From the NCBI GenBank assembly GCA_948571325.1, contig CAOZKB010000032.1:1-10223 (forward strand): a stretch of 10,223 bases of DNA, in the 5' to 3' direction. A program made the translations under genes and the position numbers. Position 1 is the stretch's first letter. Each line of letters begins with the position of its first letter. The stretch comes from an uncultured Candidatus Saccharibacteria bacterium (GTDB taxonomy: Bacteria; Patescibacteriota; Saccharimonadia; Saccharimonadales; Saccharimonadaceae). Under the pieces are notes generated by a model that searched no databases, was not told the origin of the DNA, and worked only from the letters and a program-made list of their open reading frames with translations. Below, piece by piece: positions 1 through 8,040 of this stretch.

Positions 1-2667
1 CAAAACCTCGCAAAAACTTGGCCCTATTATTTTTCCTCTCCGACAGAAGAGTCCATCGGTGCTACTAGTGCTAATCTCGATCCACGTGCCATTACCTTTT
101 TCGATCCATGTTGCGGTAGTGGACATATTCTGCTCGCCGCCTTTGAACTTTTTATGCAATTTTATTTATCTTGCGGTTTTGAAGAGTCCGCTATTCCCGC
201 TTTAATTTTACAATATAATATATATGGTCTTGAAATCGATGAACGTGCCACACAAATCGCTACCATAGTTATTTTACTTAAAGCTCGGGAGTATGATCCA
301 GATATTTTTACTAAAGACATTATCTCGCAGCTTAATATTATGACTGTACCGGATTCCAATGAGATGGGTAAAAACATTATTGCTACTTTTCGAAATCGTA
401 AAGTTGCTGCACAGGCTAATATTCTCTTTGATGAATTCGTAGATGGCAAGAACCTCGGCTCTTTAATTTTGCCCGAAGAGTTAAAAGATTTATCAGCATT
501 AGAAAATGCAGTCATAGAAGAATTCCCAAACGAGCAGAATCTTTCGCGCCAACAACTCATGAGCCTCATTAAAGCCCATCAATTACTTAGCAGTAAGTAT
601 AATGTAGTGGTTACAAATCCACCATACATTGCAAGTGGACGAATGAATGAAATTCTCAAATCGTATGTCTCAACCAATTTTCCTGATGCTAAGCAGGATT
701 TGTACACTGCCTTTATTGAACGGTGCGCTTACTTCACTAATACAATAATACAATTATCATATTTTGGCCTTATGACACCACAAAATTGGCTATTTACGCA
801 GCATTTTTCATCATTTCGAACTAAGTTTTTGTCTAATAATTGTATTAAGTCCTTAATACAGTCATACAATAAATCATTTTTCAATGAAGCGGCCGTAAAT
901 ATTTGTGCATTTATAGCTGAGTCTCGTTCTCATGGTCCCGGCTTATTTATGCGTCTTAATCAGCCAGGTGACCTAAAAATTCAAGCGCAAACTCTGCGCA
1001 AAAATCTTACTTCTCGGCAAAATATTTATCAATGTATGAGCCAGGATTTTTTACAAAATCGCGATGCGCAAATATTATATTGGCTTGACCAGCAAAGCCT
1101 CCAACATTTGCGTAGCACTCCTACTTTGTCTGAATTTGCTGAAACTAAGCAGGGCATTATTACTGGCGATAACGCTCAGTTTCTGCGTTTTTGGTATGAA
1201 ATAAATCCTAAAAAACTTGGCAAAAAATGGCACTACTATAATAAGGGCGGCGGTAATTGTAAATGGTACGGCAATCGCGAATATGTTATTGACTGGCAAG
1301 ACGATGGTGGGTTCATCAAGCGCAATAAATCTTCGGGCAAGCGTCATTCTCGCCCACAGAATTTAAATTATAATTTCTGCCCAGCCTTAAGTTGGTCAAT
1401 AATTTCCGATCAGAACTTTGCCGTACGTTATTACGACGAAAAATTCACTTTTGGCTCGGCTGGTCCTTGCTGTTTTCCCGCCCCGCAAGATTACTTATAT
1501 CTGCTAGGACTTTTGAATTCTAGCGTTGGTAAACATTTTGCATCTACTATTAATCCTACTCTAAATCTTAACGTTGGTGATGCTGCAAAAATTCCTATTA
1601 TTTTCGACTCGTCAATTCGCTCTGAAGTTGAACTTCTTACCCAGCAAAATCTCCAACTTGCCAAGCAAGATTATGACACCCAAGAAATTAGCCAGGATTT
1701 TGTCGAGCATCCGCTCACTAAATATCCGAACTCTAACTCGCTTGCAGATTCTTATGAACTTTGGCGACAGGAGATGCGGCAAAATTTCGCACAGCTCAAA
1801 AGTAACGAAGAAAAATTAAACAATCTCTTTATTCAAACCTACCAGCTTAATAATGCTCTCTCGGCCGAGGTCTCGCCGAATCAAATTACCCTACATCGCG
1901 CTGATCAAGTACGTGAGATAAAAACTTTTCTTAGTTATTTGATCGGCTGCTATTTTGGTCGTTACATTATAGGCAGTAGCGGTGCGAAATCGCCCACGGT
2001 TTTTAATCCTCGCGCTAACTATCAGGCTCTATCACTCAGCTTTCGACAGAACGCGGCGTCCCCTCGTCGAGCAAAACTTTCTCAACCTGACATCAACTTT
2101 CTACCGCTCCTGCCGGCTTACGAGTCATCGATCGCTTCTCATCTAGAAAATTTTCTTACACAAATTTTTGGTGGCGCTAATCATCCGCAAAATCTCGCCT
2201 TTATCGCCGACACCCTGCATCAAGAATTCGGCGAAACTGCCACTCAGACTATCTCGCGCTATTTATGTACGGAGTTTTATCACGACCATCTACTTACTTA
2301 TCATCATAAGCCGATTTATTGGCTACTTGATAGCGGACCGTTGCATAGTTTTCGCGGACTAATATATTACCATCGTCTGAATACGGATTTACTAAGTTTT
2401 ATCCGCCAGAAATATCTTCTTCCTGTGCGTCGACAATATCAAAAAACTCTTGCAGCTACTACTGAACTTTTGCAACAAGCTAAGCTAGTCAGCGACCAAA
2501 AATGGCATCAACAAACGCTCACCCGTCAACAAAAGCAATTACAGGAACTCGTAGATTTTGATCATAAACTACAAACAATTATTCGTCAAAACCCCAAAAT
2601 CAATTTTGACGACGGCATCGCTGCAAATCACGCCAAACTTTCTACTATTTTCGCCAAGCTCAAGTAG
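1..2667 (+). CDS. pglX: PglX-type (BREX-1) adenine-N6 DNA methyltransferase, 5' end missing
   Basis: The open frame runs from base 1 to the TAG at 2665-2667 and gives 888 residues; the true start lies before the window. The internal ATG at 154 is not the start, because SAM-binding motif I (DPCCGSGH, residues 35-42 of the visible part) lies upstream of it. Catalytic motif IV is NPPY at 206-209. Further stretches I recognise from PglX are YGLEIDERA (about 75-83), TGDN (from 388) followed by a WYGN/VRYY specificity-like region, GCYFGRY (649-655), PIYWLLDSG (about 771-779) and a C-terminal FDDGIAANH (about 869-877). PglX proteins are usually near 1,200 residues, so some 300 N-terminal residues are probably missing. 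PglX methylates adenine in a non-palindromic site in BREX phage defence. No nuclease domain is visible. The next gene is not pglZ, so it may be an orphan, a rearranged BREX, or a related type IIG-like enzyme. No terminator is seen after the stop. Confidence 0.88.
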   Translation, partial: QNLAKTWPYYFSSPTEESIGATSANLDPRAITFFDPCCGSGHILLAAFELFMQFYLSCGFEESAIPALILQYNIYGLEIDERATQIATIVILLKAREYDPDIFTKDIISQLNIMTVPDSNEMGKNIIATFRNRKVAAQANILFDEFVDGKNLGSLILPEELKDLSALENAVIEEFPNEQNLSRQQLMSLIKAHQLLSSKYNVVVTNPPYIASGRMNEILKSYVSTNFPDAKQDLYTAFIERCAYFTNTIIQLSYFGLMTPQNWLFTQHFSSFRTKFLSNNCIKSLIQSYNKSFFNEAAVNICAFIAESRSHGPGLFMRLNQPGDLKIQAQTLRKNLTSRQNIYQCMSQDFLQNRDAQILYWLDQQSLQHLRSTPTLSEFAETKQGIITGDNAQFLRFWYEINPKKLGKKWHYYNKGGGNCKWYGNREYVIDWQDDGGFIKRNKSSGKRHSRPQNLNYNFCPALSWSIISDQNFAVRYYDEKFTFGSAGPCCFPAPQDYLYLLGLLNSSVGKHFASTINPTLNLNVGDAAKIPIIFDSSIRSEVELLTQQNLQLAKQDYDTQEISQDFVEHPLTKYPNSNSLADSYELWRQEMRQNFAQLKSNEEKLNNLFIQTYQLNNALSAEVSPNQITLHRADQVREIKTFLSYLIGCYFGRYIIGSSGAKSPTVFNPRANYQALSLSFRQNAASPRRAKLSQPDINFLPLLPAYESSIASHLENFLTQIFGGANHPQNLAFIADTLHQEFGETATQTISRYLCTEFYHDHLLTYHHKPIYWLLDSGPLHSFRGLIYYHRLNTDLLSFIRQKYLLPVRRQYQKTLAATTELLQQAKLVSDQKWHQQTLTRQQKQLQELVDFDHKLQTIIRQNPKINFDDGIAANHAKLSTIFAKLK

Positions 2668-2727
2668 TCAAATTCAAATAAACTAATTAAGATGATCGTC
2701 CAAAATTCTCGCGAATCGCAATTGTCG

Positions 2728-2758
2728 TGTTATAATAAAACCATAAACATACTATAAT
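2728..2758 (+). promoter_or_regulatory. Two candidate -10 elements ahead of the pilus ATPase gene
   Basis: An extended -10 (TGTTATAAT, 2728-2736) and a second perfect TATAAT (2753-2758) lie in the 102-base gap after pglX. Neither has a good -35 at 16-18 bases. The second would start RNA at about 2765, leaving a leader of about 5 bases before the ATG at 2770; the first would give about 27 bases. There is no Shine-Dalgarno in either case. I favour the ATPase gene having its own promoter; which -10 is used cannot be settled from sequence alone. Confidence 0.5.
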
Positions 2759-2769
2759 CTTGATAAAAA

Positions 2770-4374
2770 ATGGACGAACAAGAAATACAAAGCAAGCGCC
2801 GCGATAATGAAGAGAAAGCTACTAGGGAGCGTTCGCGCATTCTAGGTTTGCCTTACCTCGATACGCGAGATTTTGAGGAAACTTCGCCACTTATCCCAGA
2901 TTTATTAACTACGGACGAGATGCATAAAAACTTCATCATTCCACTCCAAAAAGGTAACGACGAGATCCCCTTTGCCTTTATGATCACTAGTCAAACGCCT
3001 CAAAGTCTCATTTCAGAGATGCGCCGCGACTATCAGAATGATGGCAAACACGTGCAATTTTTCTTGATTTCAAACTCTGCCTACCAAGTCTTCATGTTAC
3101 GCTATGATCCGCCGCAAGAAATTCATTACGATGATATTCGGATTGCGTCCGAAGGTGATTCTGAAACTATCGCCGAAGTTTCTCAAACTCTCAATTCCGT
3201 TTCTTCTGAACGTGTTTTTAACTATCTAGTTGACCAAGCTGATAAGCTCGGCGCTTCCGACATCCACATTGAAAATATGCGCGACCGCATTCGTATCCGT
3301 ATGCGTGTTGACGGTATTTTACACCCAGTTGCCGACATTAGTAAAAATCGCTACCGTATTTTGATGGGCGAACTTTCAACTCGCGCTAATCTTTCTGCTG
3401 CTTCCACGAAGCCTCAATCCGGCCATATGCAACAAGATATTTATCGCGATGGTTCCTCGCACTTGCTGAACATTCGCGTCGAGACCGTCCCTACTATGTA
3501 TGGTCAGGACGGCGTTTTGCGTTTGTTTAACTTTGACGAAACTTTACTTAACCTCGACCTACTCGGCCTATCAGAAAGTGAAATGTCCACTGTGCAGGAA
3601 ATTATTTCGCATCCGCGTGGCTTAGTGTTGATGGTCGGTCCAACCGGTTCTGGTAAATCTACTACACTGTATTCAATTCTCAACGCCCTTAATACCTCCG
3701 AACGTAAAATTATTACCCTAGAGGACCCAATCGAATATGGCATTACTGGTATCTCGCAAATTCCAATCGATACGACAGGCGGTGGCTCTTTCGCTGAAGG
3801 GCTGCGCTCCGTTTTGCGTCTTGACCCAGACGTCGTTATGGTGGGTGAGATTCGTGATGCTGACACTGCTCGTACTGCGATTCAAGCTTCGATTACTGGT
3901 CACCTCGTGTTGTCATCTTTTCATGCTAACTCAACTTCGGCTGCCTTCTCGCGTATGATTGACCTTATTGGTACTAATCCAATCTTTGCTAGCTCAATTC
4001 GTCTGCTCATTGCTCAGCGTCTGGTGCGTAAACTATCCGACAGTAAGGAACCCTACAAGCCCGATGAATCTACTATGCAATATCTGCGTGATACGATGGC
4101 TGGCACTAACGTTGATTTAAGTGACGTCACGCTTTATCGCCCAGTGCCCACTGATGAAAATCCTTTCGGCTACCAAGGTCGTACCGTTTTGATGGAACAA
4201 ATGGTTGTTTCAGAAGATATTCAGGTTTTCTTGCGTGGCGATGTTAAAGACGCGAATGCTCAAGATATTGAAAAAGTTGCCAAATCCCAAGGTATGCTCA
4301 CGCTTGAACAGCGGGGAATTATCGCTGCTCTCAATGGTGAAACTACGCTCGAAGAAGTTTCACGCGTGATCTAA
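2770..4374 (+). CDS. pilB: PilB/GspE-family type IV pilus assembly ATPase, cysteine-free
   Basis: A 534-residue hexameric secretion ATPase that would power pilus extension (PilB) or type II secretion (GspE) from the cytoplasmic face of the membrane. An N-terminal T2SSE_N-like domain covers about residues 15-130 and starts with LPYLDTRDF. The N2 domain carries ASDIHIE (162-168). The ATPase core has Walker A GPTGSGKST (290-298, Lys296), the Asp box LEDPIE (317-322), Walker B region DPDVVMVGEIRD (352-363, Glu360) and the His box (His378, His385). The C-terminal region normally holds a CxxC pair before KEPY and a second CxxC before GYxGR that bind zinc. Here the first is LSDSKEPY (422-429) and the second is PTDENPFGYQGR (about 460-471); the whole protein contains no cysteine. 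The Walker motifs argue against decay. No pilC, pilT or pilin gene adjoins it, so PilB rather than GspE is an inference. The ATG at 2770 has no Shine-Dalgarno. Confidence 0.9.
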   Translation: MDEQEIQSKRRDNEEKATRERSRILGLPYLDTRDFEETSPLIPDLLTTDEMHKNFIIPLQKGNDEIPFAFMITSQTPQSLISEMRRDYQNDGKHVQFFLISNSAYQVFMLRYDPPQEIHYDDIRIASEGDSETIAEVSQTLNSVSSERVFNYLVDQADKLGASDIHIENMRDRIRIRMRVDGILHPVADISKNRYRILMGELSTRANLSAASTKPQSGHMQQDIYRDGSSHLLNIRVETVPTMYGQDGVLRLFNFDETLLNLDLLGLSESEMSTVQEIISHPRGLVLMVGPTGSGKSTTLYSILNALNTSERKIITLEDPIEYGITGISQIPIDTTGGGSFAEGLRSVLRLDPDVVMVGEIRDADTARTAIQASITGHLVLSSFHANSTSAAFSRMIDLIGTNPIFASSIRLLIAQRLVRKLSDSKEPYKPDESTMQYLRDTMAGTNVDLSDVTLYRPVPTDENPFGYQGRTVLMEQMVVSEDIQVFLRGDVKDANAQDIEKVAKSQGMLTLEQRGIIAALNGETTLEEVSRVI

Positions 4375-4406
4375 TTTCGCAAAACTCATAATTTCTGCTA
4401 AAGTTA

Positions 4407-4435
4407 TTGACAAAACGCTTATGGTATGCTACAAT
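4407..4435 (+). promoter_or_regulatory. Strong promoter P1 of the aminopeptidase operon
   Basis: The -35 TTGACA (4407-4412) and -10 TACAAT (4430-4435) are separated by exactly 17 bases, and the -10 is preceded by TGC (4427-4429), an extended -10. Transcription would start at about 4442. This is the best protein-gene promoter in the window. It gives a leader of 45-60 bases before the two candidate starts of the aminopeptidase. Confidence 0.8.
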
Positions 4436-4444
4436 GACAGTAAT

Positions 4445-4458
4445 ACCTCGTCCGAGGT
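4445..4458. repeat. 14-base dyad at the P1 transcription start
   Basis: ACCTCG and CGAGGT flank a central TC, forming a perfect 6-base inverted repeat with a 2-base centre. It lies at about +3 to +16 of the P1 transcript, a classic operator position for a dimeric repressor. It could instead be a small hairpin at the RNA 5' end, with a 4-base loop if the centre pairs open. No regulator for it is identifiable here. Confidence 0.45.
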
Positions 4459-4491
4459 CTGGATTTTGAGGCGCCAACTGCATAAATGCGC

Positions 4492-4497
4492 TATAAT
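4492..4497 (+). promoter_or_regulatory. Candidate leaderless promoter P2 (-10 box) for the aminopeptidase
   Basis: A perfect TATAAT is followed by six bases and then ATG at 4504, so transcription would begin at or next to the A of the start codon. It sits in the 11-mer TGCGCTATAAT, which is also the -10 region of the 23S promoter at 8759-8769. The weak point is the -35: nothing good lies at 17 bases, and TTGAGG (4466-4471) is 20 bases away. Confidence 0.45.
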
Positions 4498-4503
4498 AAA
4501 AAT

Positions 4504-7005
4504 ATGGAAAAATTTCTAGATTACTTCAAGCCTAGCTATTATAATTTACAGCTCAGAATCAACCGCAAGCATAAGGTCCTGTCCGGCATAGTTATTATTG
4601 ATGGCGACGTCCATTCCGAAGTGGTAAAGCTGCACGCTATTGATATGCAGATTAAGTCCATTAAATACGCTCCCAGCCAGAGTTCACTTTACGAGCCTAC
4701 TAAAGAATGCGATTTTACTTACGACGGGGAAGTAATCAAAATTCCAGTTTCTGCTCAAATTGCCCCCAATTTTTACCGCGCCTCCATGACAAAAGATTAT
4801 ATTCATCCCGAAGATTACGATACCAACGTCAGCTTTGCTATTGAATTCGAAACTAGTCTCAATAATAATATGCAAGGTTGCTATCTTTCGAGTTATGAAT
4901 ATCAAGGCCAATCGCAACAAATTGTTGCCACGCAATTCGAATCGCACTATGCGCGCGAAGCTTTTCCTTGCATTGACGAGCCAGCTGCGAAAGCCGTTTT
5001 TGATTTGCAGCTAGAGATTCAAGATTTCCAACCCGGCGACGTAGTGCTTTCAAATATGCCTTGCCGCAGCCGGTGGCGCGAAACTTTTAGTTTTGAACGC
5101 ACCCCGCGTATGTCTACTTATCTTTTGGCCTGGGTGGTTGGTCCGTTACAAAGCGTTTCGACCACTAATCGAAACGGCGTGAGAGTTTCATCTTACGGTG
5201 CTTTAAACCAGCCCTTAGAATCGCTCATTTTTGCTAATCAAACAGCGGCTCGCGCTCTAGAATATTATGATGAAAAATTCGGCATGCCTTATCCTCTCGC
5301 TAAACTTGATCAAGTTGCCTTACCAGATTTTGAAGCTGGTGCCATGGAAAACTGGGGCTTAGTAACTTATCGTGAGTCTTGTATGTTGGCCGATACTGCC
5401 GCTTCACTCGAAACTAAAAAATCCGTTGCGATTACTGTTACGCATGAACTCTCACATCAGTGGTTCGGTGATCTAGTTACGATGAAATGGTGGGATGATC
5501 TATGGCTGAATGAATCTTTTGCTAGTGTAATGGAGTATTATGCTACCGATGCACTCTATCCAGAATTTAATATTTGGCAAGATTTCTTTACGGGTGATTG
5601 CCTAGCAGCTCTGCGACGCGATTGCCTACGTGGTGTGCAGTCTGTTCAGCAGGTTGTCCATGACCCCGCCGAAATTGCCACACTTTTTGACGGAGCCATC
5701 GTTTACGCAAAAGGTGCTCGACTGGTTTTAATGCTAATTCGCTTAATGACGCCAGAAAAATTTTACCAAGGAATTCGTTATTATTTCGATAAATATCAGT
5801 ACGAAAATACCGTAGGCGATGATTTATGGCGTGCTTTGCAACTTTACGCAGGTTTTGATGTCAAAGATTTTATGTACGCTTGGATTTCGCAGCCAGGTTA
5901 TCCTGCCCTTCGGCATAATAAGAGCGACGAATATAGTTCTTGGTCACAACAACGTTTCTTTATTGATGGCTCCACTGATGATTCTCAATGGCCTTTGCCG
6001 GAAGTTAAAGATGATATGTCTGGACATTATTTATTGGATTTAGGCGATGATGAATTTAATCAGAAGCTAGCAGATTTCACTGATTTGCAAACTGAGCAAA
6101 AACTACGTCTTCTCATCGACCGCATGTTGCTCGCTAAGGCTGGTTTAGTCTCGTCAAGTTCGTTGCTCGGTCTTCTGCCTAAATTTTCCCACGAAAATTC
6201 CGCTGCTGTTTGGCGTATTTTACTTAGTATTATTGGCGATCTTAAACTTTTCTGTCCGCCTGAGTCTGAAGTTGAATCACATTATCGTCAGTATCTTGCT
6301 CATAATTTTCAAGACCTGCTATCAAACATTGATTTATCTATGCAAACTCAAGACGTCAACGCTATTCAGGTGCGTGATAGTTTGCTAAGCATCGTAAACT
6401 ATCTCGAAGACGAAAAAATCCTGCGTCCACTCGCTAATCGCTATAATGATGATTTGTCGACGTTAGACTCAGAACTACGCATTTATATTATGGTTGCTCA
6501 AATACACTTCGATGAGGATGCTACTTTTGCTAAACTTTTTGCCACCTACCCTCAAATTTCCGACCCAGAAATTAAATCTGATATATTATATTGTCTTGCT
6601 CTTGCGAAACATCCGGATAATCTCTCTAAACTCATCGACCTGCTTAATCAACCGGAAATTGTCCGTCCGCAAGATCATATTTTCCTATATATTTATTTAC
6701 TACGTAATTATCGCACGCGTGAAAAAGTCCTTGATTGGCTTATTTCGCACTGGGATTATGTTAAAACTCTCACCGGCGAGAAGTCAATCGAAGATTATCC
6801 GCGCTATGTAGCTGGTGTCCTGCGCACCAAAGATGAGGCTCAAAAATTTTACGACTTTTTCGATCCACTCGCTAGTAATCCTATATTAAAACGCACTATC
6901 GAAATCGCCCACACCGAAATCGACTCTCGCCTGGCCCTCATTAAATCTCAATCAGCGGACGTGGCAGAGAAATTGCAATTATTAATTAATCAAAAAGGAG
7001 TATAA
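4504..7005 (+). CDS. M1-family zinc aminopeptidase (PepN-like)
   Basis: An 833-residue aminopeptidase that removes N-terminal residues from peptides. The substrate-anchoring exopeptidase motif GAMENWG is at residues 279-285. The zinc site HELSH (His314, Glu315, His318) is followed 18 residues later by the third ligand Glu337 in WLNES. The transition-state tyrosine is Tyr401 in VYAKGA. The order fits the family: N-terminal beta domain, thermolysin-like catalytic domain, a WISQPGYP/QQRFFI linker, then a long helical ERAP1_C-like domain to the end. No signal peptide or membrane segment is seen, so it should be cytoplasmic. I chose ATG 4504 because TATAAT lies exactly six bases upstream and the family-like sequence begins at MEKFLDYFKPSYYNLQL. 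An in-frame ATG at 4486 would add six residues and has only a weak GAGG 14 bases upstream. It overlaps the ribosome-binding site of the NUDIX gene, one base beyond its stop. In a peptide-scavenging bacterium it would feed amino-acid supply (inference). Confidence 0.95.
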   Translation: MEKFLDYFKPSYYNLQLRINRKHKVLSGIVIIDGDVHSEVVKLHAIDMQIKSIKYAPSQSSLYEPTKECDFTYDGEVIKIPVSAQIAPNFYRASMTKDYIHPEDYDTNVSFAIEFETSLNNNMQGCYLSSYEYQGQSQQIVATQFESHYAREAFPCIDEPAAKAVFDLQLEIQDFQPGDVVLSNMPCRSRWRETFSFERTPRMSTYLLAWVVGPLQSVSTTNRNGVRVSSYGALNQPLESLIFANQTAARALEYYDEKFGMPYPLAKLDQVALPDFEAGAMENWGLVTYRESCMLADTAASLETKKSVAITVTHELSHQWFGDLVTMKWWDDLWLNESFASVMEYYATDALYPEFNIWQDFFTGDCLAALRRDCLRGVQSVQQVVHDPAEIATLFDGAIVYAKGARLVLMLIRLMTPEKFYQGIRYYFDKYQYENTVGDDLWRALQLYAGFDVKDFMYAWISQPGYPALRHNKSDEYSSWSQQRFFIDGSTDDSQWPLPEVKDDMSGHYLLDLGDDEFNQKLADFTDLQTEQKLRLLIDRMLLAKAGLVSSSSLLGLLPKFSHENSAAVWRILLSIIGDLKLFCPPESEVESHYRQYLAHNFQDLLSNIDLSMQTQDVNAIQVRDSLLSIVNYLEDEKILRPLANRYNDDLSTLDSELRIYIMVAQIHFDEDATFAKLFATYPQISDPEIKSDILYCLALAKHPDNLSKLIDLLNQPEIVRPQDHIFLYIYLLRNYRTREKVLDWLISHWDYVKTLTGEKSIEDYPRYVAGVLRTKDEAQKFYDFFDPLASNPILKRTIEIAHTEIDSRLALIKSQSADVAEKLQLLINQKGV
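6995..7000 (+). promoter_or_regulatory. Strong Shine-Dalgarno of the NUDIX gene
   Basis: AAGGAG lies six bases before the ATG at 7007 and inside the last codons of the aminopeptidase gene. It is the only canonical ribosome-binding site I find in the window. It decides the NUDIX start and supports translation of this gene from an mRNA shared with the aminopeptidase. Confidence 0.9.
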
Positions 7006-7006
7006 A

Positions 7007-7465
7007 ATGCCAGTAATCGTAGGTACCGTAATCGAAAAAGATAGTAAATTCTTACTCGTCCAAGAAGCCGGTGAGAATGTCCGTGGCAAATGGAATTATC
7101 CGTCTGGTAAACTCGAAACAGGCGAGCTGCTTTCTGAAGGCGCTCTTCGCGAAACCCGCGAAGAATGTGGTCTAGATGTAGAGTTGACTGGTATTTGTCA
7201 AGTTGGCACGCACCGCTTCCCAAACGAGGCCTTCGCTCTTGTCTGCTTCGCTGCGCATCACCGCTCTGGTAAGATTAAGTTTGATCCAGAAGAAATTCTC
7301 GATGCTTGCTGGTTTAGCTATGAAGAAATTCTTGAGATGTCGGACCAACTGCGTAATGCTGATCGCGTAATTCATGCCATTCAAAATGTTAAAGACGGTA
7401 TAGTTGCGCCACTGGAAATACTAAAAATCTATGCCAATCCTGAAGATCTAAAAACTAACAAATAG
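7007..7465 (+). CDS. NUDIX hydrolase, NudJ/MutT-like
   Basis: A 152-residue protein consisting of a single Nudix fold. The complete Nudix box (Gx5Ex7REUxEExGU) spans residues 34-56, from Gly34 through REtrEEcGL, with the metal-binding glutamates of REtrEE (Glu49, Glu52, Glu53) intact. The enzyme should hydrolyse a nucleoside diphosphate linked to another group (NDP-X) using Mg2+. The KWNYPSGKLETGE lead-in and the C-terminal DACWFSYEEIL (about 101-111) resemble NudJ, a thiamine-pyrophosphate and nucleotide phosphatase of E. coli, more than ADP-ribose pyrophosphatases. Sequence alone does not fix the substrate; 8-oxo-dGTP or another nucleotide remains possible. Its stop is 35 bases before the histidine phosphatase gene, so it is probably the middle gene of a three-gene operon. 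Confidence 0.93.
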   Translation: MPVIVGTVIEKDSKFLLVQEAGENVRGKWNYPSGKLETGELLSEGALRETREECGLDVELTGICQVGTHRFPNEAFALVCFAAHHRSGKIKFDPEEILDACWFSYEEILEMSDQLRNADRVIHAIQNVKDGIVAPLEILKIYANPEDLKTNK

Positions 7466-7500
7466 ATCACCCAACTCGTCACAAAATAAATAAAAATATC

Positions 7501-8040
7501 ATGAAACTCTACCTCATCCGCCACGGACAAACTGATTGGAACCTGCACAAACGCGTGCAGGGTGCCACGAATGTTCCGCTCAACGCCACTGGCCTCGCTC
7601 AGGCCGCTGATCTACGTCGCCAAACTGCAGATTTAGAATTTGAAGCCTGCTATGCTTCACCTCTTTTGCGTGCCGCCCAAACTGCAATGATCGTGGTGGA
7701 TGGTCGTACGGAAATTATCTACGATTCACGCCTTAAAGAGCGTAGTCATGGTAAATTTGAGGGGCAATATTTACCAAAATGGGATCTGATCAAGCCAGAT
7801 ATTTTCGATCGTGAAATCAACACTAACGTCCAGGGTATCGAACCGATCCGTTCCTTGGACGCTCGAACTGGCGAATTTTTGCAAGAAATTTATTACAAAT
7901 ATTCCGAAACTGCCAAAATTATGATCGTCGCTCACGCTGGTTCGCTTAAATCGATGCTTAGTAGCATAATGGACTATAATTCTCCCGAATTTCGCGATTT
8001 CCGCTTCGAACAAGGGCAAGTTTACGAATTGGACTTTTGA
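7501..8040 (+). CDS. Histidine phosphatase (phosphoglycerate-mutase-like) family protein
   Basis: A 179-residue branch-1 histidine phosphatase, near the usual length of small cofactor-independent phosphatases such as CobC/GpmB-like enzymes. The N-terminal signature LIRHGQT places the phospho-accepting histidine at His8 with Arg7 beside it. The second phosphate-binding arginine is Arg57 in YASPLLRAAQTA, the likely acid is Glu80 in LKERSHG, and the second catalytic histidine is His145 in VAHAG. All core residues are present, so it should be active on a small phosphorylated metabolite; the substrate cannot be told. The ATG at 7501 has no Shine-Dalgarno, and the 20 bases before it contain no G. 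I see no clear promoter in the 35-base gap, so read-through from the NUDIX gene is likely. Its final 19 bases overlap the convergent regulator gene. It ends in TGA. Confidence 0.92.
   Translation: MKLYLIRHGQTDWNLHKRVQGATNVPLNATGLAQAADLRRQTADLEFEACYASPLLRAAQTAMIVVDGRTEIIYDSRLKERSHGKFEGQYLPKWDLIKPDIFDREINTNVQGIEPIRSLDARTGEFLQEIYYKYSETAKIMIVAHAGSLKSMLSSIMDYNSPEFRDFRFEQGQVYELDF

Noticed and set aside
154..156. ATG as the start of the PglX gene
   Set aside because: The frame is open back to base 1 and the SAM-binding motif I lies upstream of this ATG, so the gene starts outside the window.
3504..3958. Overlapping open frames inside the pilus ATPase gene
   Set aside because: They are antisense or frame-shifted shadows of the conserved Walker region, with no family features of their own.
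4412..4423. 12-base sequence AAAACGCTTATG repeated at 8696-8707
   Set aside because: A few shared 12-mers are expected by chance in 10 kb, and the second copy lacks promoter elements around it.
8038..8040. Possible UGA recoding, as in SR1 and Gracilibacteria
   Set aside because: Reading through this TGA would add only 11 residues. The long genes contain no in-frame TGA and use GGN for conserved glycines, so the standard bacterial code fits.
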